Shown here: one piece after another, positions 50,864-60,976 of the stretch | Position numbering within the stretch: position 1 is the stretch's first letter | Layout: each line of letters begins with the position of its first letter | Source: Limnohabitans sp. MMS-10A-192 | GTDB taxonomy: Bacteria > Pseudomonadota > Gammaproteobacteria > Burkholderiales > Burkholderiaceae_C | Assembly: GCF_003063335.1 (NCBI RefSeq) | Contig: NZ_NERX01000003.1 | Location: forward strand, 395,418-459,417 | DNA length: 64,000 nt | Reading direction: 5' to 3' | Translations under genes and position numbers: made by a program | Notes under the pieces: generated by a model | The model's database searches: none | The model's input: the letters and a program-made list of their open reading frames with translations, nothing else | What the model was told of the DNA's origin: nothing

Positions 50864-53800
50864 ATGCTTGCAAAGATCATTGATTGGTCAGGACGAAACC
50901 GTTTTTTGGTCCTGCTTGCTACTTTGTTTGTCGTTGTTGGCGGTGTATTCGCCGTCATCAGGACACCACTGGACGCGCTTCCCGATCTGTCTGATGTTCA
51001 GGTAATCGTTTACACAGAGTACCCAGGACAAGCTCCGCAGGTGGTTGAAGACCAGGTCACTTATCCACTGACCACAGCCATGTTGTCGGTTCCGAAATCG
51101 AAAGTCGTTCGGGGCTTTTCATTTTTCGGCGCGTCCTTTGTCTACATCATTTTTGAAGATGGCACCGATATTTACTGGGCGCGTTCACGGGTACTGGAGT
51201 ATTTGAACTTCGCGTCCAGTCGCATGCCCAAGGGGGTGACGCCACAAATCGGTCCTGATGCAACCGGGGTGGGCTGGGTTTACCAGTATGCCGTGCTGGC
51301 CAAGGACAAAACCCTGGCTGAACTGCGCACCTTGCAAGACTGGTACCTGCGGTATCAACTCACAAAAGCACATGGGGTCGCCGAAGTGGCTTCCATCGGT
51401 GGGTTTGTCCAGACTTACCAGATCACTGTCGACCCTGTAAAACTCCGCGCCTACGGCGTTCCTCTGGCCAAAGTGTCTCAGGTGGTGCGCGAATCCAACC
51501 GAGATGTTGGTGGCCGTGTGGTCGAAATGGCCGAAACTGAATACATGGTTCGGGGACGTGGCTACCTGCGCGGCGTTTCGGATATCGAGAATCTTGTCGT
51601 CAAGTCCGACAAGGGAACGCCAGTGTTGGTGCGAGATATTGCACGAGTTGAATTGGTTCCTGATGAGCGGCGCGGCATCACTGAACTCAACGGTGAGGGT
51701 GAGGTCGTCTCCGGCATCGCCATGTCTCGTTACGGTCAAAATGCCCTGGAGGTAATCCACAACCTCAAGGAAAAGATCACGGAAGTCTCAGCAGGATTAC
51801 CGGAGGGGGTCAGCATCCAAGCGGTGTATGACCGCTCTGATTTGATTCACCGCGCGATCGACACTCTCAAGCGCACGCTGCTGGAGGAAAGTCTGATCGT
51901 TGCCTTGGTCTGCGTTGTGTTTCTGATGCACGTTCGCTCGGCTCTGGTGGCAATTTTGATGCTACCTGTGGGGGTGTTGATCGCTTTTATTGCCATGCGT
52001 CTGCTGGACATGAACTCGAATTTGATGAGCTTGGGAGGTATTGCCATCGCGATTGGTGCCATGGTGGATGCAGCCATCGTGATGATTGAGAACGCTCACA
52101 AGCATCTGGAACGCTTACCCGAAGACCACGATAACGCGCAACGGGTTGAGGCCATGATCACTGCGTGCAAGGAGGTGGGACCAGCATTGTTCTTCTCGCT
52201 TTTGATCATCACCGTGTCCTTTTTGCCCGTGTTCACGCTTGAGTCGCAGGAAGGACGTCTGTTCTCACCGCTTGCCTACACTAAGACCTTCGCCATGGCG
52301 GGGGCGGCAATGCTTTCGGTGACACTGGTGCCTGTACTGATGATGCTGTTCATCCGGGGAAAAATCATGCCGGAAGCTAAAAATCCGGTGAATCGCTTCT
52401 TGATCTGGGTGTATCGCCCGATCATCGCTGGCGTGATGCACAAGAAAAAGCTAACCGTTGGCGTAGCGCTCTTCGTGCTGGGAATTTCGCTATATCCAGC
52501 CAGCAAGCTCGGATCCGAATTCATGCCGACACTCAATGAAGGCACGTTGCTTTACATGCCAGCGTCGTTACCAGGCATGTCGATCACCAAGGCTGCCGAG
52601 TTGTTGCAGACGCAGAACAAGATCATCAAGAGTTTCCCTGAGGTGGCTTCGGTGTATGGCAAAGCTGGCCGGGCGAACACGGCCACGGACCCGGCACCGA
52701 CAGAAATGTTTGAAACGGTGATCAACCTCAAGCCAACCTCTGAGTGGCGCAAGGGTATTACGACCGACAAACTGATTTCCGAGATGGACAAGGCGTTGCA
52801 GTTCCCGGGCGTATCAAACGCTTGGACCATGCCGATCAAGGCGCGCATCGACATGCTGTCCACCGGCATTCGTACACCAATTGGCATCAAGGTCTTCGGC
52901 AAGGATCTCAACGAGATGGAACGTTTGGCCCGCGAGATTGAAACGGTAGTCAAGCAGGTTCCAGGCACCACATCTGCATTTGCCGAACGCATCACTGGTG
53001 GCTTCTACCTGAACATCGAACCAGATCGCGCACAACTGGCGCGCTATGGACTGGCTGTAGGTGACTTGCAAGAGGTGATCGGTACCGCGCTTGGCGGAGA
53101 CATGGTGACCACCACCGTTGAAGGGCGTGAACGCTTTGGAGTGACAGTCCGTTACCCTCGCGAACTTCGTTCAGACCCGCAGCAAATTGCACGGGAAGTT
53201 CTTGTGACCACCATGGACGGTGCAATGGTGCCTCTGGGACAGGTCGCTCGGGTTGAGGTGGCCAAAGGTGCACCAGGCATTCGTACTGAAAACGCGTTGC
53301 TATCTGCCTACATCTTCGTCGACATTCGTGAACGTGACATCGGCAGTTACGTGGCGGATGCCCGTAAGGCGGTAAACGAACAGATCAAATTTCCAACTGG
53401 TTACTACGTGACCTGGAGCGGTCAGTTCGAGTCGATGGAGCGTGCTGTACAAAAGATGAAGCTGGTGGTTCCGGTAACGCTGCTGATCATCTTCTTGCTG
53501 CTGTATCTGAATTTCAAGCGGCTGACCGAGACACTGATCGTCATGTTGTCAGTCCCATTCGCGCTGGTAGGCGGCGTCTGGCTGATGTGGTTGCTCGGAT
53601 ACAACTTGTCTGTGGCCGTTGCGGTCGGCTTTATTGCACTGGCTGGCGTAGCTGCTGAGACTGGAGTGGTGATGCTGATTTATTTGGATCATGCATGGGA
53701 GGAAATAAAGGAAAGACGCATCTCTGAAGGAAAAATTCCTGATACCAATGATCTATATCAAGCAGTCATGGAAGGTGCTGTAGAGCGGGTTCGCCCCAAG

Positions 53801-53989
53801 ATGATGACTGTAGTTGCCATCATGGCGGGCCTATTACCCATCATGTGGGGTACTGGTACGGGCTCTGAAGTTATGAGCCGCATTGCGGCCCCGATGGTGG
53901 GCGGAATGATTTCCTCAACTGTGCTGACGCTGGCAGTTATTCCCGCGCTTTATGCTTTGGTTAAAGTTCGGGAGCTCAACTCAAAATGA
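50864..53989 (+). CDS. cusA: Copper/silver RND efflux transporter CusA
   Basis: Inner-membrane proton-driven pump that removes Cu(I)/Ag(I) through CusCBA. It is 1041 residues from the ATG at 50864, which follows GGGGGA; an earlier TTG at 50852 is unlikely. Twelve membrane helices are expected. The helix 4 motif AIAIGAMVDAAIVMIENAHK is the monovalent-metal (HME4) version. Porter-domain methionines appear in YMPASLPGMS, APTEMFET and RIDMLSTGIRTPIG, matching the CusA Met relay. It is the last gene of the cus operon. Confidence 0.95.
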   Translation: MLAKIIDWSGRNRFLVLLATLFVVVGGVFAVIRTPLDALPDLSDVQVIVYTEYPGQAPQVVEDQVTYPLTTAMLSVPKSKVVRGFSFFGASFVYIIFEDGTDIYWARSRVLEYLNFASSRMPKGVTPQIGPDATGVGWVYQYAVLAKDKTLAELRTLQDWYLRYQLTKAHGVAEVASIGGFVQTYQITVDPVKLRAYGVPLAKVSQVVRESNRDVGGRVVEMAETEYMVRGRGYLRGVSDIENLVVKSDKGTPVLVRDIARVELVPDERRGITELNGEGEVVSGIAMSRYGQNALEVIHNLKEKITEVSAGLPEGVSIQAVYDRSDLIHRAIDTLKRTLLEESLIVALVCVVFLMHVRSALVAILMLPVGVLIAFIAMRLLDMNSNLMSLGGIAIAIGAMVDAAIVMIENAHKHLERLPEDHDNAQRVEAMITACKEVGPALFFSLLIITVSFLPVFTLESQEGRLFSPLAYTKTFAMAGAAMLSVTLVPVLMMLFIRGKIMPEAKNPVNRFLIWVYRPIIAGVMHKKKLTVGVALFVLGISLYPASKLGSEFMPTLNEGTLLYMPASLPGMSITKAAELLQTQNKIIKSFPEVASVYGKAGRANTATDPAPTEMFETVINLKPTSEWRKGITTDKLISEMDKALQFPGVSNAWTMPIKARIDMLSTGIRTPIGIKVFGKDLNEMERLAREIETVVKQVPGTTSAFAERITGGFYLNIEPDRAQLARYGLAVGDLQEVIGTALGGDMVTTTVEGRERFGVTVRYPRELRSDPQQIAREVLVTTMDGAMVPLGQVARVEVAKGAPGIRTENALLSAYIFVDIRERDIGSYVADARKAVNEQIKFPTGYYVTWSGQFESMERAVQKMKLVVPVTLLIIFLLLYLNFKRLTETLIVMLSVPFALVGGVWLMWLLGYNLSVAVAVGFIALAGVAAETGVVMLIYLDHAWEEIKERRISEGKIPDTNDLYQAVMEGAVERVRPKMMTVVAIMAGLLPIMWGTGTGSEVMSRIAAPMVGGMISSTVLTLAVIPALYALVKVRELNSK

Positions 53990-54084
53990 GTTTTTATTCT
54001 CCTAGAGAATTTGACTTGCTTGTGTATTGACCAAGCGGAAACTGCAATCCTGAGCAGTCGCATGTCCGTGAAGAAAGCGATAGG

Positions 54085-54561
54085 TCACTTCTGATGTTCC
54101 TCAAGAAATGAAACTGCTATTAGCGCAACAACTCCTCCCGTGATCGCCACGTCGGCGATGTTGAACGCAGGCCAGTGCGTACCACGCAAGTGAAAGTCCA
54201 GATAGTCGACGACCTGCCCGCGTGCGACGCGGTCAAAGCCATTGCCGACGGCACCGCCTAAGATCAGGCTGTACGCCAAGGCCTCAAGACGGCGCACCGG
54301 TTTGCTCAGCATCCAGGCCAACCATATTGAAGCCCCCAGTGCGATCGCAAGGAAGAACCAGCGCTGCCAACCTCCGGCGCCAGCCAGAAAGCTAAAAGCC
54401 GCGCCCGGGTTCAGAACATGGACCAGATTGAAAAACGGTGTCACTTCAAGTGACCAGCCCAGCGGCGTGGTCAGATCAATGAGACTCTTAGTGGCTTGGT
54501 CGATTGCAAGCACGATGAACGCCACGGAATACCAATAGGATTTGCGATTCGGATACGTCAT
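54085..54561 (-). CDS. lspA: Lipoprotein signal peptidase (island copy)
   Basis: Signal peptidase II, which cleaves prolipoproteins. It is 158 residues with four membrane helices. The catalytic aspartates sit in GGAVGNGFDRVARGQVVDYLDFHLR and AFNIADVAI (family motifs C and D). As part of the heavy-metal locus it is probably an additional copy beside a chromosomal lspA outside this window. Extra lspA genes commonly accompany cad/pbr clusters. It is the last gene on the minus strand of the cad-czc unit. Confidence 0.9.
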   Translation of the reverse strand: MTYPNRKSYWYSVAFIVLAIDQATKSLIDLTTPLGWSLEVTPFFNLVHVLNPGAAFSFLAGAGGWQRWFFLAIALGASIWLAWMLSKPVRRLEALAYSLILGGAVGNGFDRVARGQVVDYLDFHLRGTHWPAFNIADVAITGGVVALIAVSFLEEHQK

Positions 54562-54856
54562 TACTACTTTTCAATTTCGAGGACATCGATGCTTGGCACC
54601 GCATGTGACGGCGGCCAGTGCAACTTGAAGGGGCATACGGCTGCGTGAATATCCGGTAGTCAAAAGTGCATCAGCAGCCAGCGGCCTGAACCTGCGCAGC
54701 GATTCGAATTGGTGGCATCAGCACATCTCGAAGAGGTTAAAGCAGACGCTCCTTAACTTGATCATCAAATTCATCAAATCATGCATGACAGGAACTTTCA
54801 CAGGCCAAGTCAGTGCAAGCGACACCGAAAAGTTGTCGCCTACAAAGATGGTTCCG
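54562..54856. other. Gene-free stretch between lspA and the zinc-ribbon gene
   Basis: I see no convincing coding sequence. Short open frames here have no ribosome site, domain or supporting context. A lost gene is possible given the other truncations in this island. Confidence 0.4.
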
Positions 54857-55150
54857 TCAAGTCGCTGCCTTTCCGCAATGAGCACAGAACTTCGCCCACG
54901 CTTGCAGGGTCGTTCCGCATTGCGTGCACGCAGAAGGAACCAACGTAGTTCCGCACTGCTGGCAGAAACGAGCCCCTAGCGCGTTCAGCGCCTTGCAGTT
55001 CGGGCATGCAACGCCGGCGTTGCCTCCTCCGCTGGTTGGAGGTCCGCCGCTTCCGTACCCACCGCCATAGCCGTGGCGATCACCGTGATGCGCCCCACCA
55101 TGGTGGCCGCCACCCTGATGACCACCGAAAAGTCTGTCAAAAATACTCAT
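54857..55150 (-). CDS. Gly/His-rich double zinc-ribbon protein
   Basis: Small protein of 97 residues. The N-terminal half is Gly/His-rich (GGHHGGAHHGDRHGYGG), a likely metal-binding or disordered part. The C-terminal half has four CxxC knuckles in two ribbons (CPNCKAL/CQQCGTT and CTQCGTT/CAHCGKA). No signal peptide is present. Similar proteins appear in Cupriavidus-type metal regions; the function is unknown. It lies between czcA's downstream small gene and lspA in the same direction. Confidence 0.75.
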   Translation of the reverse strand: MSIFDRLFGGHQGGGHHGGAHHGDRHGYGGGYGSGGPPTSGGGNAGVACPNCKALNALGARFCQQCGTTLVPSACTQCGTTLQAWAKFCAHCGKAAT

Positions 55151-55285
55151 TTATCTTTCCTCTTTCAAGAACGCCTTACAAGGCCGCTAAGGCCAACCAA
55201 CGGATCTCATCACAATTTTTCGAAACATTCGCACTCGCTAGGGCAATGCAAAGAAGTGCCAAGAAGGTCGTTCTCCGCCCTTACG

Positions 55286-55669
55286 TCACTTCAGAACAAA
55301 TCGTGCCGTCGCTGCCTTGCTTGCAAGATTCACCTGCGCGACAACCTTCGTACCGGGCGCGACTTTAAAACTGCCTTTTGCTTCAAGCTTGTCACCCGAT
55401 GGTTTCAAATCAATCTCTTGCTTGTCGCTACCTGAGAGCAAAGTGATTTTTGCTGTTGCCCTGCTGACATCAACTGGTTTCCCGTGATCTCGCACGTACA
55501 ACTGAAGCACATCGGGCTTGGCCACGAGCTCGTAGTCCATATCCTTGATTTCCGTGACCAAACCTCCATGGAGAGGCTTGTCTCCATGACCATGGTCATG
55601 TTTGTCCGCAGCAAATACGACGCCTGATGCCATCAACATCAAAGCGAAGGTGGTCGAAATCAGTTTCAT
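55286..55669 (-). CDS. Small periplasmic metal-locus protein
   Basis: Exported protein of 127 residues from the ATG at 55669. The signal peptide ends at about residue 21 (SGVVFAAD), then comes a His-rich DKHDHGHGDKPLHGG. The rest reads like a beta-sandwich (VTEIKDMDYELVAKPDVLQL; APGTKVVAQVNLASK) that recalls the N-terminal non-conserved domain of CzcB (HGGKLF...). It is probably a periplasmic Zn/Cd/Co-binding helper of the adjacent czc pump. It lies 50 bp after czcA on the same strand. Confidence 0.7.
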   Translation of the reverse strand: MKLISTTFALMLMASGVVFAADKHDHGHGDKPLHGGLVTEIKDMDYELVAKPDVLQLYVRDHGKPVDVSRATAKITLLSGSDKQEIDLKPSGDKLEAKGSFKVAPGTKVVAQVNLASKAATARFVLK

Positions 55670-55718
55670 GAGTTTTCCTTTCAAAAGTACAGGTTAAGAA
55701 TCAGATCTAAAGACTGGC

Positions 55719-58700
55719 TTATGAATTCTGCGAAGCAGCCGCAGCCTGCGGATGCACCGGTTCGGCAGTGACGCCCTCCAATTCCTCGTCCGGACGATGG
55801 GCCAGCCGATACAGAATCGGAAGCACGAGCAGCGTCAGCAATGTGGAGGACAGGATGCCGCCAATCACCACGGTGGCCAAAGGACGCTGTACCTCCGCGC
55901 CGGTTCCCGTGGCGATTGCCATTGGAATGAAGCCCAACGATGCCACCAAGGCTGTCATCAATACAGGGCGCAAACGAGTCAACGCTCCCTCACGGATGGC
56001 TGCGTCCAATTGGGCTCCCTCTTCTCGCAAGCTGCGGATGTAAGAAATCATCACGAGGCCATTGAGCACTGCAACACCTGACAGGGCGATAAAACCCACT
56101 GCGGCGGAAATCGACATTGGAATGTCACGCAGCCACAGCGCCAAAATGCCGCCGGTCAACGCAAATGGAATGCCGGTAAATACCAGCAGGCCATCCTTGA
56201 CGTTGCCGAACATTGCAAACAGCAACACGAAGACCAGGAGCAACGACACAGGGACGACGATTTGCAATCGCTGTGTCGCGGACTGCAGGTTTTCAAATGT
56301 GCCACCCCAGCTCGTCCAGTAGCCTGCGGGAATCTTGACCTGCGCCAAAGCAGCTTCCGCGTCGGCCACAAAGGAACCGACATCACGGCCACGCACGTTT
56401 GCACTCACCACAATGCGACGCTTGCCGTTCTCGCGGCTAACCTGATTAGGCCCCGGTGCCAGCTCGAAGCTAGCCACTTCGGCCAGTTGGATGAAATTGG
56501 TTCGTCCTTCGACGCCGCCCGAACCGCGTGGCAAAGGAATCGGCAAACGTTTCATGCTCTCAAGGTCGTTGCGCAAGGACTCTGGCAAACGAACAAGGAT
56601 GTCGAATCGACGGTCACCTTCAAACAACGTACCGGCCTCACGCCCCCCGATGGCCGTGGCCACTGCATCCTGAATATCAGCCACGTTTAGCCCGTAGCGC
56701 GCGGACTTCTGACGATCAATGTTGACTGTGAGCATCGGTAATCCGGTCGTCTGCTCCACCTTGACTTCTGACGCACCAGGGATTTTTTGCAACTTGGACG
56801 AAACCTCTTCGGCTGTCTTGTTCAAGACGTCCATGTCGTCCCCGAAGATCTTCACCGCCACGTCGCTTCTCACCCCCGAGATGAGTTCGTTGAATCGAAG
56901 TTGGATCGGCTGGGAGAACTCGTAGTTGTTACCCGGTATCTTGCCCACGACCTCCTGCACGGCGGCCAGCAACTCGTCACGAGACTTCCGCGGCTCGGGC
57001 CACTCAGACATTGGCTTGAGCATGATGTAGCCATCAGAAATGTTCGGCGGCATGGGGTCGGAGGCAATTTCCGCCGTTCCAGTGCGCGCAAAGACACGGT
57101 CGATCTCTGGAAATTTGGCTTTCAGCGTTGCTTCCAGTTGCTGCTGCATCGCCACCGATTGCGACAAACTGGTGCCAGGAATGCGCAAGGCCTGAATAGC
57201 GAAGTCTCCTTCGTTCAAGCTGGGCACGAACTCACTGCCCATGCGCGTTGCGATCAAACCGCACAACACCACTGCCACGGCTGCGGCAGCCAACACAACA
57301 GCCTTGGCTGCCATCACGCGATCTAGCAAGGGACCGTACCAGCGCTTGGCTTGCACCATCAAGAAGTTTTCCTTTTCGCTGACACGGTTGCCAATGAACA
57401 GTGCGACCGCAGCCGGAATGAAGGTCACCGACAAAATCATGGCTCCCACAAGCGCCGCCACCACCGTGAACGCCATCGGATGAAACATCTTCCCTTCGAC
57501 GCCGGTCAGGGCAAAGATGGGCAAGTACACCACCATGATGATCAACTGCCCAAATAGCAGCGGGCGACGTGATTCCTTGGATGCAAGGAAAACCTCGTGA
57601 AAACGTTCCGCCCGAGTCAATGGCCTGCCGTAGTGAGCTTGCGCATGGGCAAGACGGCGAACACAGTTTTCGACGATCACCACCGCACCATCAATGATGA
57701 TGCCGAAGTCCAGTGCGCCGAGGCTCATTAAATTAGCGCTGACCTTGTAGCTCACCATTCCTGTGAAGGTGAACAGCATCGATAAGGGAATCACGGTGGC
57801 CGTGATGATGGCGGCGCGGATGTTGCCGAGGAACAAGAACAGGATCACGATCACCAGGATCGCGCCTTCTAACAAGTTCTTTTTGACCGTGTTGATGGCC
57901 TTATCCACCAGGACGGTGCGGTCGTAGACGGTCACCGCATGTACACCCTCGGGCAGGCTGCGGTTGACCTCGATCATCTTCTTGTCGACGGCTGTTGATA
58001 CCGTTCGGCTGTTTTGACCGATGAGCATGAAGACGGTGCCCAGCACCACTTCACGGCCGTTGTCAGTAGCAGCACCGGTGCGAAGTTCACGTCCGATGCC
58101 GACCTCGGCAACATCACGCACCCGAATCGGCACGCCACCCGCACTGCTGAGGATGACATTGCCGATGTCCTCAAGTGTCTTAACCTGCCCGGGGGCTCGA
58201 ATTAGGTACTGCTCACCTCGCTTTTCGATATAACCTGCGCCCACGTTGCCGTTGTTGCGATCCAGAGCCGTCACAATGTCCTGCAGGGTGACGCCCAACG
58301 AGGCCAGTCGCTCGGGTATCGGTGAGATTTGGTATTCCTTTGCAAAACCACCAATCGAATTGATTTCCGTCACGCCGGGCACATTGCGCAACTGTGGCTT
58401 GATGATCCAGTCTTGAATCTCGCGCAGATCGGTGGCCGTGTAGGGCTGGCCATCAGGTTTTTTCGCACCATCCTTGGCCTCGACTGTCCAGAGGTAAATC
58501 TCACCCAAGCCTGTCGATATGGGCCCCATCGCAGGAGTGATTCCGGGAGGCAGTTTGTCGCGGGCCTCCTGGATGCGTTCATTGACCAACTGGCGCGCGA
58601 AGTAGATGTCGGTGCCGTCCTTGAAGATCACAGTCACTTGCGACAGCCCGTAGCGAGACAAGGAACGGGTCTGCTCCAGATTGGGAAGACCCGCCATCAC

Positions 58701-58913
58701 GGTTTCAATCGGGTAAGTCACCCGCTGCTCGGTTTCCAGAGGGGAATATCCCGGCGCTTGGGTGTTAATCTGCACTTGGACATTGGTGATGTCCGGGACG
58801 GCATCGATAGGTAACTTTTGGTAGTTGAACACGCCGATGGCAGCCATACCAAAGACCGCCAGCAACACCAACCATCGGTGCTCAATGGCTGCGCGAATAA
58901 GTTTTTCAAACAT
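55719..58913 (-). CDS. czcA: Cobalt/zinc/cadmium RND efflux transporter CzcA
   Basis: Proton-driven inner-membrane pump of divalent metals. It is 1064 residues from the ATG at 58913 (MFEKLIRAAIEHRW). The helix 4 proton-relay motif is LDFGIIIDGAVVIVENCVRR, with the two Asp and Glu of CzcA (HME1-type), in contrast to the CusA version at 50864. Typical RND segments include VPDITNVQVQINTQAPG and AVGFIALSGVAVLNGLVMI. It lies 16 bp after czcB in one unit. It is intact despite the upstream deletion. Confidence 0.94.
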   Translation of the reverse strand: MFEKLIRAAIEHRWLVLLAVFGMAAIGVFNYQKLPIDAVPDITNVQVQINTQAPGYSPLETEQRVTYPIETVMAGLPNLEQTRSLSRYGLSQVTVIFKDGTDIYFARQLVNERIQEARDKLPPGITPAMGPISTGLGEIYLWTVEAKDGAKKPDGQPYTATDLREIQDWIIKPQLRNVPGVTEINSIGGFAKEYQISPIPERLASLGVTLQDIVTALDRNNGNVGAGYIEKRGEQYLIRAPGQVKTLEDIGNVILSSAGGVPIRVRDVAEVGIGRELRTGAATDNGREVVLGTVFMLIGQNSRTVSTAVDKKMIEVNRSLPEGVHAVTVYDRTVLVDKAINTVKKNLLEGAILVIVILFLFLGNIRAAIITATVIPLSMLFTFTGMVSYKVSANLMSLGALDFGIIIDGAVVIVENCVRRLAHAQAHYGRPLTRAERFHEVFLASKESRRPLLFGQLIIMVVYLPIFALTGVEGKMFHPMAFTVVAALVGAMILSVTFIPAAVALFIGNRVSEKENFLMVQAKRWYGPLLDRVMAAKAVVLAAAAVAVVLCGLIATRMGSEFVPSLNEGDFAIQALRIPGTSLSQSVAMQQQLEATLKAKFPEIDRVFARTGTAEIASDPMPPNISDGYIMLKPMSEWPEPRKSRDELLAAVQEVVGKIPGNNYEFSQPIQLRFNELISGVRSDVAVKIFGDDMDVLNKTAEEVSSKLQKIPGASEVKVEQTTGLPMLTVNIDRQKSARYGLNVADIQDAVATAIGGREAGTLFEGDRRFDILVRLPESLRNDLESMKRLPIPLPRGSGGVEGRTNFIQLAEVASFELAPGPNQVSRENGKRRIVVSANVRGRDVGSFVADAEAALAQVKIPAGYWTSWGGTFENLQSATQRLQIVVPVSLLLVFVLLFAMFGNVKDGLLVFTGIPFALTGGILALWLRDIPMSISAAVGFIALSGVAVLNGLVMISYIRSLREEGAQLDAAIREGALTRLRPVLMTALVASLGFIPMAIATGTGAEVQRPLATVVIGGILSSTLLTLLVLPILYRLAHRPDEELEGVTAEPVHPQAAAASQNS

Positions 58914-58929
58914 GTATGTCGCTCCGGTA

Positions 58930-60528
58930 TCAATGGGTGTGTTCGGCAGAGGCTTTGCCAAGCTCTGACTTCACGACAAAACTGCCTGCCGACGCATAAG
59001 GTGCCCCGGCTCTGAGCCCTTGCAACACCTCGACACGCTTGCCATCACTGCGGCCCAACTGCACAGGCTGAGCGATGAATCCCCCATTCACCTTCAGGAA
59101 TACGACCGGCTTGTCGCCAACGGTCTGAATGGCATCACTGGCCACTGTCACGGGTACGTCAGCCTCTAAGGAGGTCACTTCCACGTTGACAAACAGCCCA
59201 GGACGCCAAGCACCTTTCGGGTTGGACAAGACCACTCGGGCTTTGGCCATACGGGTTTGTTCGCCAATCAGCGACCCAACAAAGGTGATAACGCCAGTAG
59301 CGCTGGCATCGAATGCAGTGGCCTTGATGGTCACTTTTTCGCCGACTCTGACCAGCGGCAAGTCCTTGGCTGGCACGTTGATTTCAGCCCAAACCTGCCC
59401 CAGATCGGAGACGGTAAACACGGCAGCATCCTCCTTGACGGCTTCGCCAAGGCTGAGATGCTTTTCAATCACTAAGCCATCGAAGGGCGCACGCAATTCA
59501 AAGCGGTTAAGCCCCCCCTTAGAAACGGTGGCTAGGCCCAAAGCGGAGAGCTTCTGTTGAGCGTTGGCCACAGCTACTTCAGCCTCGTGCAGCGCTTGCC
59601 CTGCTTGCAGGTAGTCCTGCTCTGCGGAAATCTTTTGCTCCCAGAGCCGCTTTTCACGCTCAAACGTGGTACTGGCCAAGGTCAGGCGCTTTTGCGCTGT
59701 TTGCAACTCGCTGCGCTGCTCAGACGCAGCCGGGCTGGCAATGACGGCCAGGACCTGCCCCTTCTTGACGGCTTGTCCCAAGCTCGCCTGCACGCTCTCG
59801 ACCACACCCGCAATGCGCGGGACAACGTGCGATGTCCGGTCTTCGTTCAAGCGAATTTCCCCCGGCATTAGCAGGGCTGTCTTGATTCGTGCAGCCCCTG
59901 CTGTGTCGATGCCAATAGATGCCGCTTTAATTTGCGCATCACTGAGTTCGACTTTCCCCTCTTCTTGTTTGAGAACGAACATGAAGGGTTCGTTGGCTGT
60001 CTGGGCAACGATGTTGATCTCGAACGCGTGCGGCTCCGGCACGACCTCCCGGCTCAACAGGCTGTCTTTTTCAGTCGCGAAATTGAGTGTCTGTTTCTCT
60101 CCGGTCAAACGCGTGATGGTCGCGCTGACCTTTGCAGCGCTGGTGGGAAGAGGCTTGCCTTTGTCATACAACCAGACTCGCAAACGAGGCTCACCGCCTT
60201 CCTCAGCGAGTAACGCTTCCAGCCCGAAATCCCCCTCCTTGAACAGCTTGCCTCCATGCGGCCCCTTGGTCGGGGCCTCGTGGTGTTCGCCGTCCGCATG
60301 ACCCTTGTCGTGGTCGTGTTTGTCTCCACTCTCCTTGCCGTGATGCTCACCATCACTGTGTGCCTTGGCTTCAACGTGGCTGCCGTGACCGTGGCCGTCA
60401 TCTTCGGCTGTCTTGGTTGCTTTGCCGCCGAGAATGGCGCTGCCCAGTACAACGCCCGTCGCAACGATCACGGCGATGGCGATCAGATGCTTCTTGCTGA
60501 CATTCAGTTTGTTGGTATCGATTTTCAT
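58930..60528 (-). CDS. czcB: Periplasmic adaptor of the Czc pump
   Basis: Membrane-fusion protein of 532 residues. An N-terminal membrane anchor (about residues 13-33, HLIAIAVIVATGVVLGSAIL) is followed by a very His-rich part (HSDGEHHGKESGDKHDHDKG). A CzcB-type N-terminal domain follows (HGGKLFKEGDFGLEALLAEE), then lipoyl/hairpin domains (VPRIAGVVESVQASLGQAVK; GLVIEKHLSLGE). It begins two bases after the czcC fragment stop. Confidence 0.93.
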   Translation of the reverse strand: MKIDTNKLNVSKKHLIAIAVIVATGVVLGSAILGGKATKTAEDDGHGHGSHVEAKAHSDGEHHGKESGDKHDHDKGHADGEHHEAPTKGPHGGKLFKEGDFGLEALLAEEGGEPRLRVWLYDKGKPLPTSAAKVSATITRLTGEKQTLNFATEKDSLLSREVVPEPHAFEINIVAQTANEPFMFVLKQEEGKVELSDAQIKAASIGIDTAGAARIKTALLMPGEIRLNEDRTSHVVPRIAGVVESVQASLGQAVKKGQVLAVIASPAASEQRSELQTAQKRLTLASTTFEREKRLWEQKISAEQDYLQAGQALHEAEVAVANAQQKLSALGLATVSKGGLNRFELRAPFDGLVIEKHLSLGEAVKEDAAVFTVSDLGQVWAEINVPAKDLPLVRVGEKVTIKATAFDASATGVITFVGSLIGEQTRMAKARVVLSNPKGAWRPGLFVNVEVTSLEADVPVTVASDAIQTVGDKPVVFLKVNGGFIAQPVQLGRSDGKRVEVLQGLRAGAPYASAGSFVVKSELGKASAEHTH

Positions 60529-60530
60529 GT

Positions 60531-60976
60531 TTATTCCTTATTCGCTGGCTGGGTAGCATTTGCGCCAGATTCGCCGAGCACGCGGTCAATGTCTGCAGCC
60601 GTGCGATGCGCCTCAGCCAATGCTTTGAGGTATTGAGACTTGGCGGCAAAGTAGGTGCGCTGTGCGTCCAGCACTTCCAAGAAGTTGAACTTGCCGTTTT
60701 CAAATCCGACGGTGGCCGCGTCGTAGGCACTTTTGGCCCCAGGTAAAACATCTTGTTGCAAGACGTCGACTTCCCTACGAATGGATTCCAGCCGCTCGCG
60801 GGCTTGCAATACGTCCGTGCTGACTCGTATGTTCAAAGCTTGGAGTTCGTCCCGCGCCTTGTCTTCGCGCTTCAACGCTTCCAACAAGTTCCCCTGATTG
60901 CGATCAAACAGCGGCAAGGGGACGGAAACACCGAACAGCAGTTGATCGCGCTGCAGTTCGGTGGGGCGTTTCATCG
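60531..60976 (-). pseudogene. czcC: 3' fragment of czcC (outer-membrane channel)
   Basis: About 147 codons remain of a normal 420. They read [40 protein letters not shown] and GFENGKFNFLEVLDAQRTY, the C-terminal OEP repeat of CzcC. The N-terminal two thirds with signal peptide are missing. At about 60976 the sequence becomes the 5' part of cadA. An ATG created at the joint (MKRPTELQ) is not a real start, and a protein without a signal peptide could not form a channel. Confidence 0.88.

Noticed and set aside
54758..54979. A 73-codon plus-strand frame between lspA and the zinc-ribbon gene
   Set aside because: No ribosome site or motif, and it overlaps the zinc-ribbon gene in antisense.
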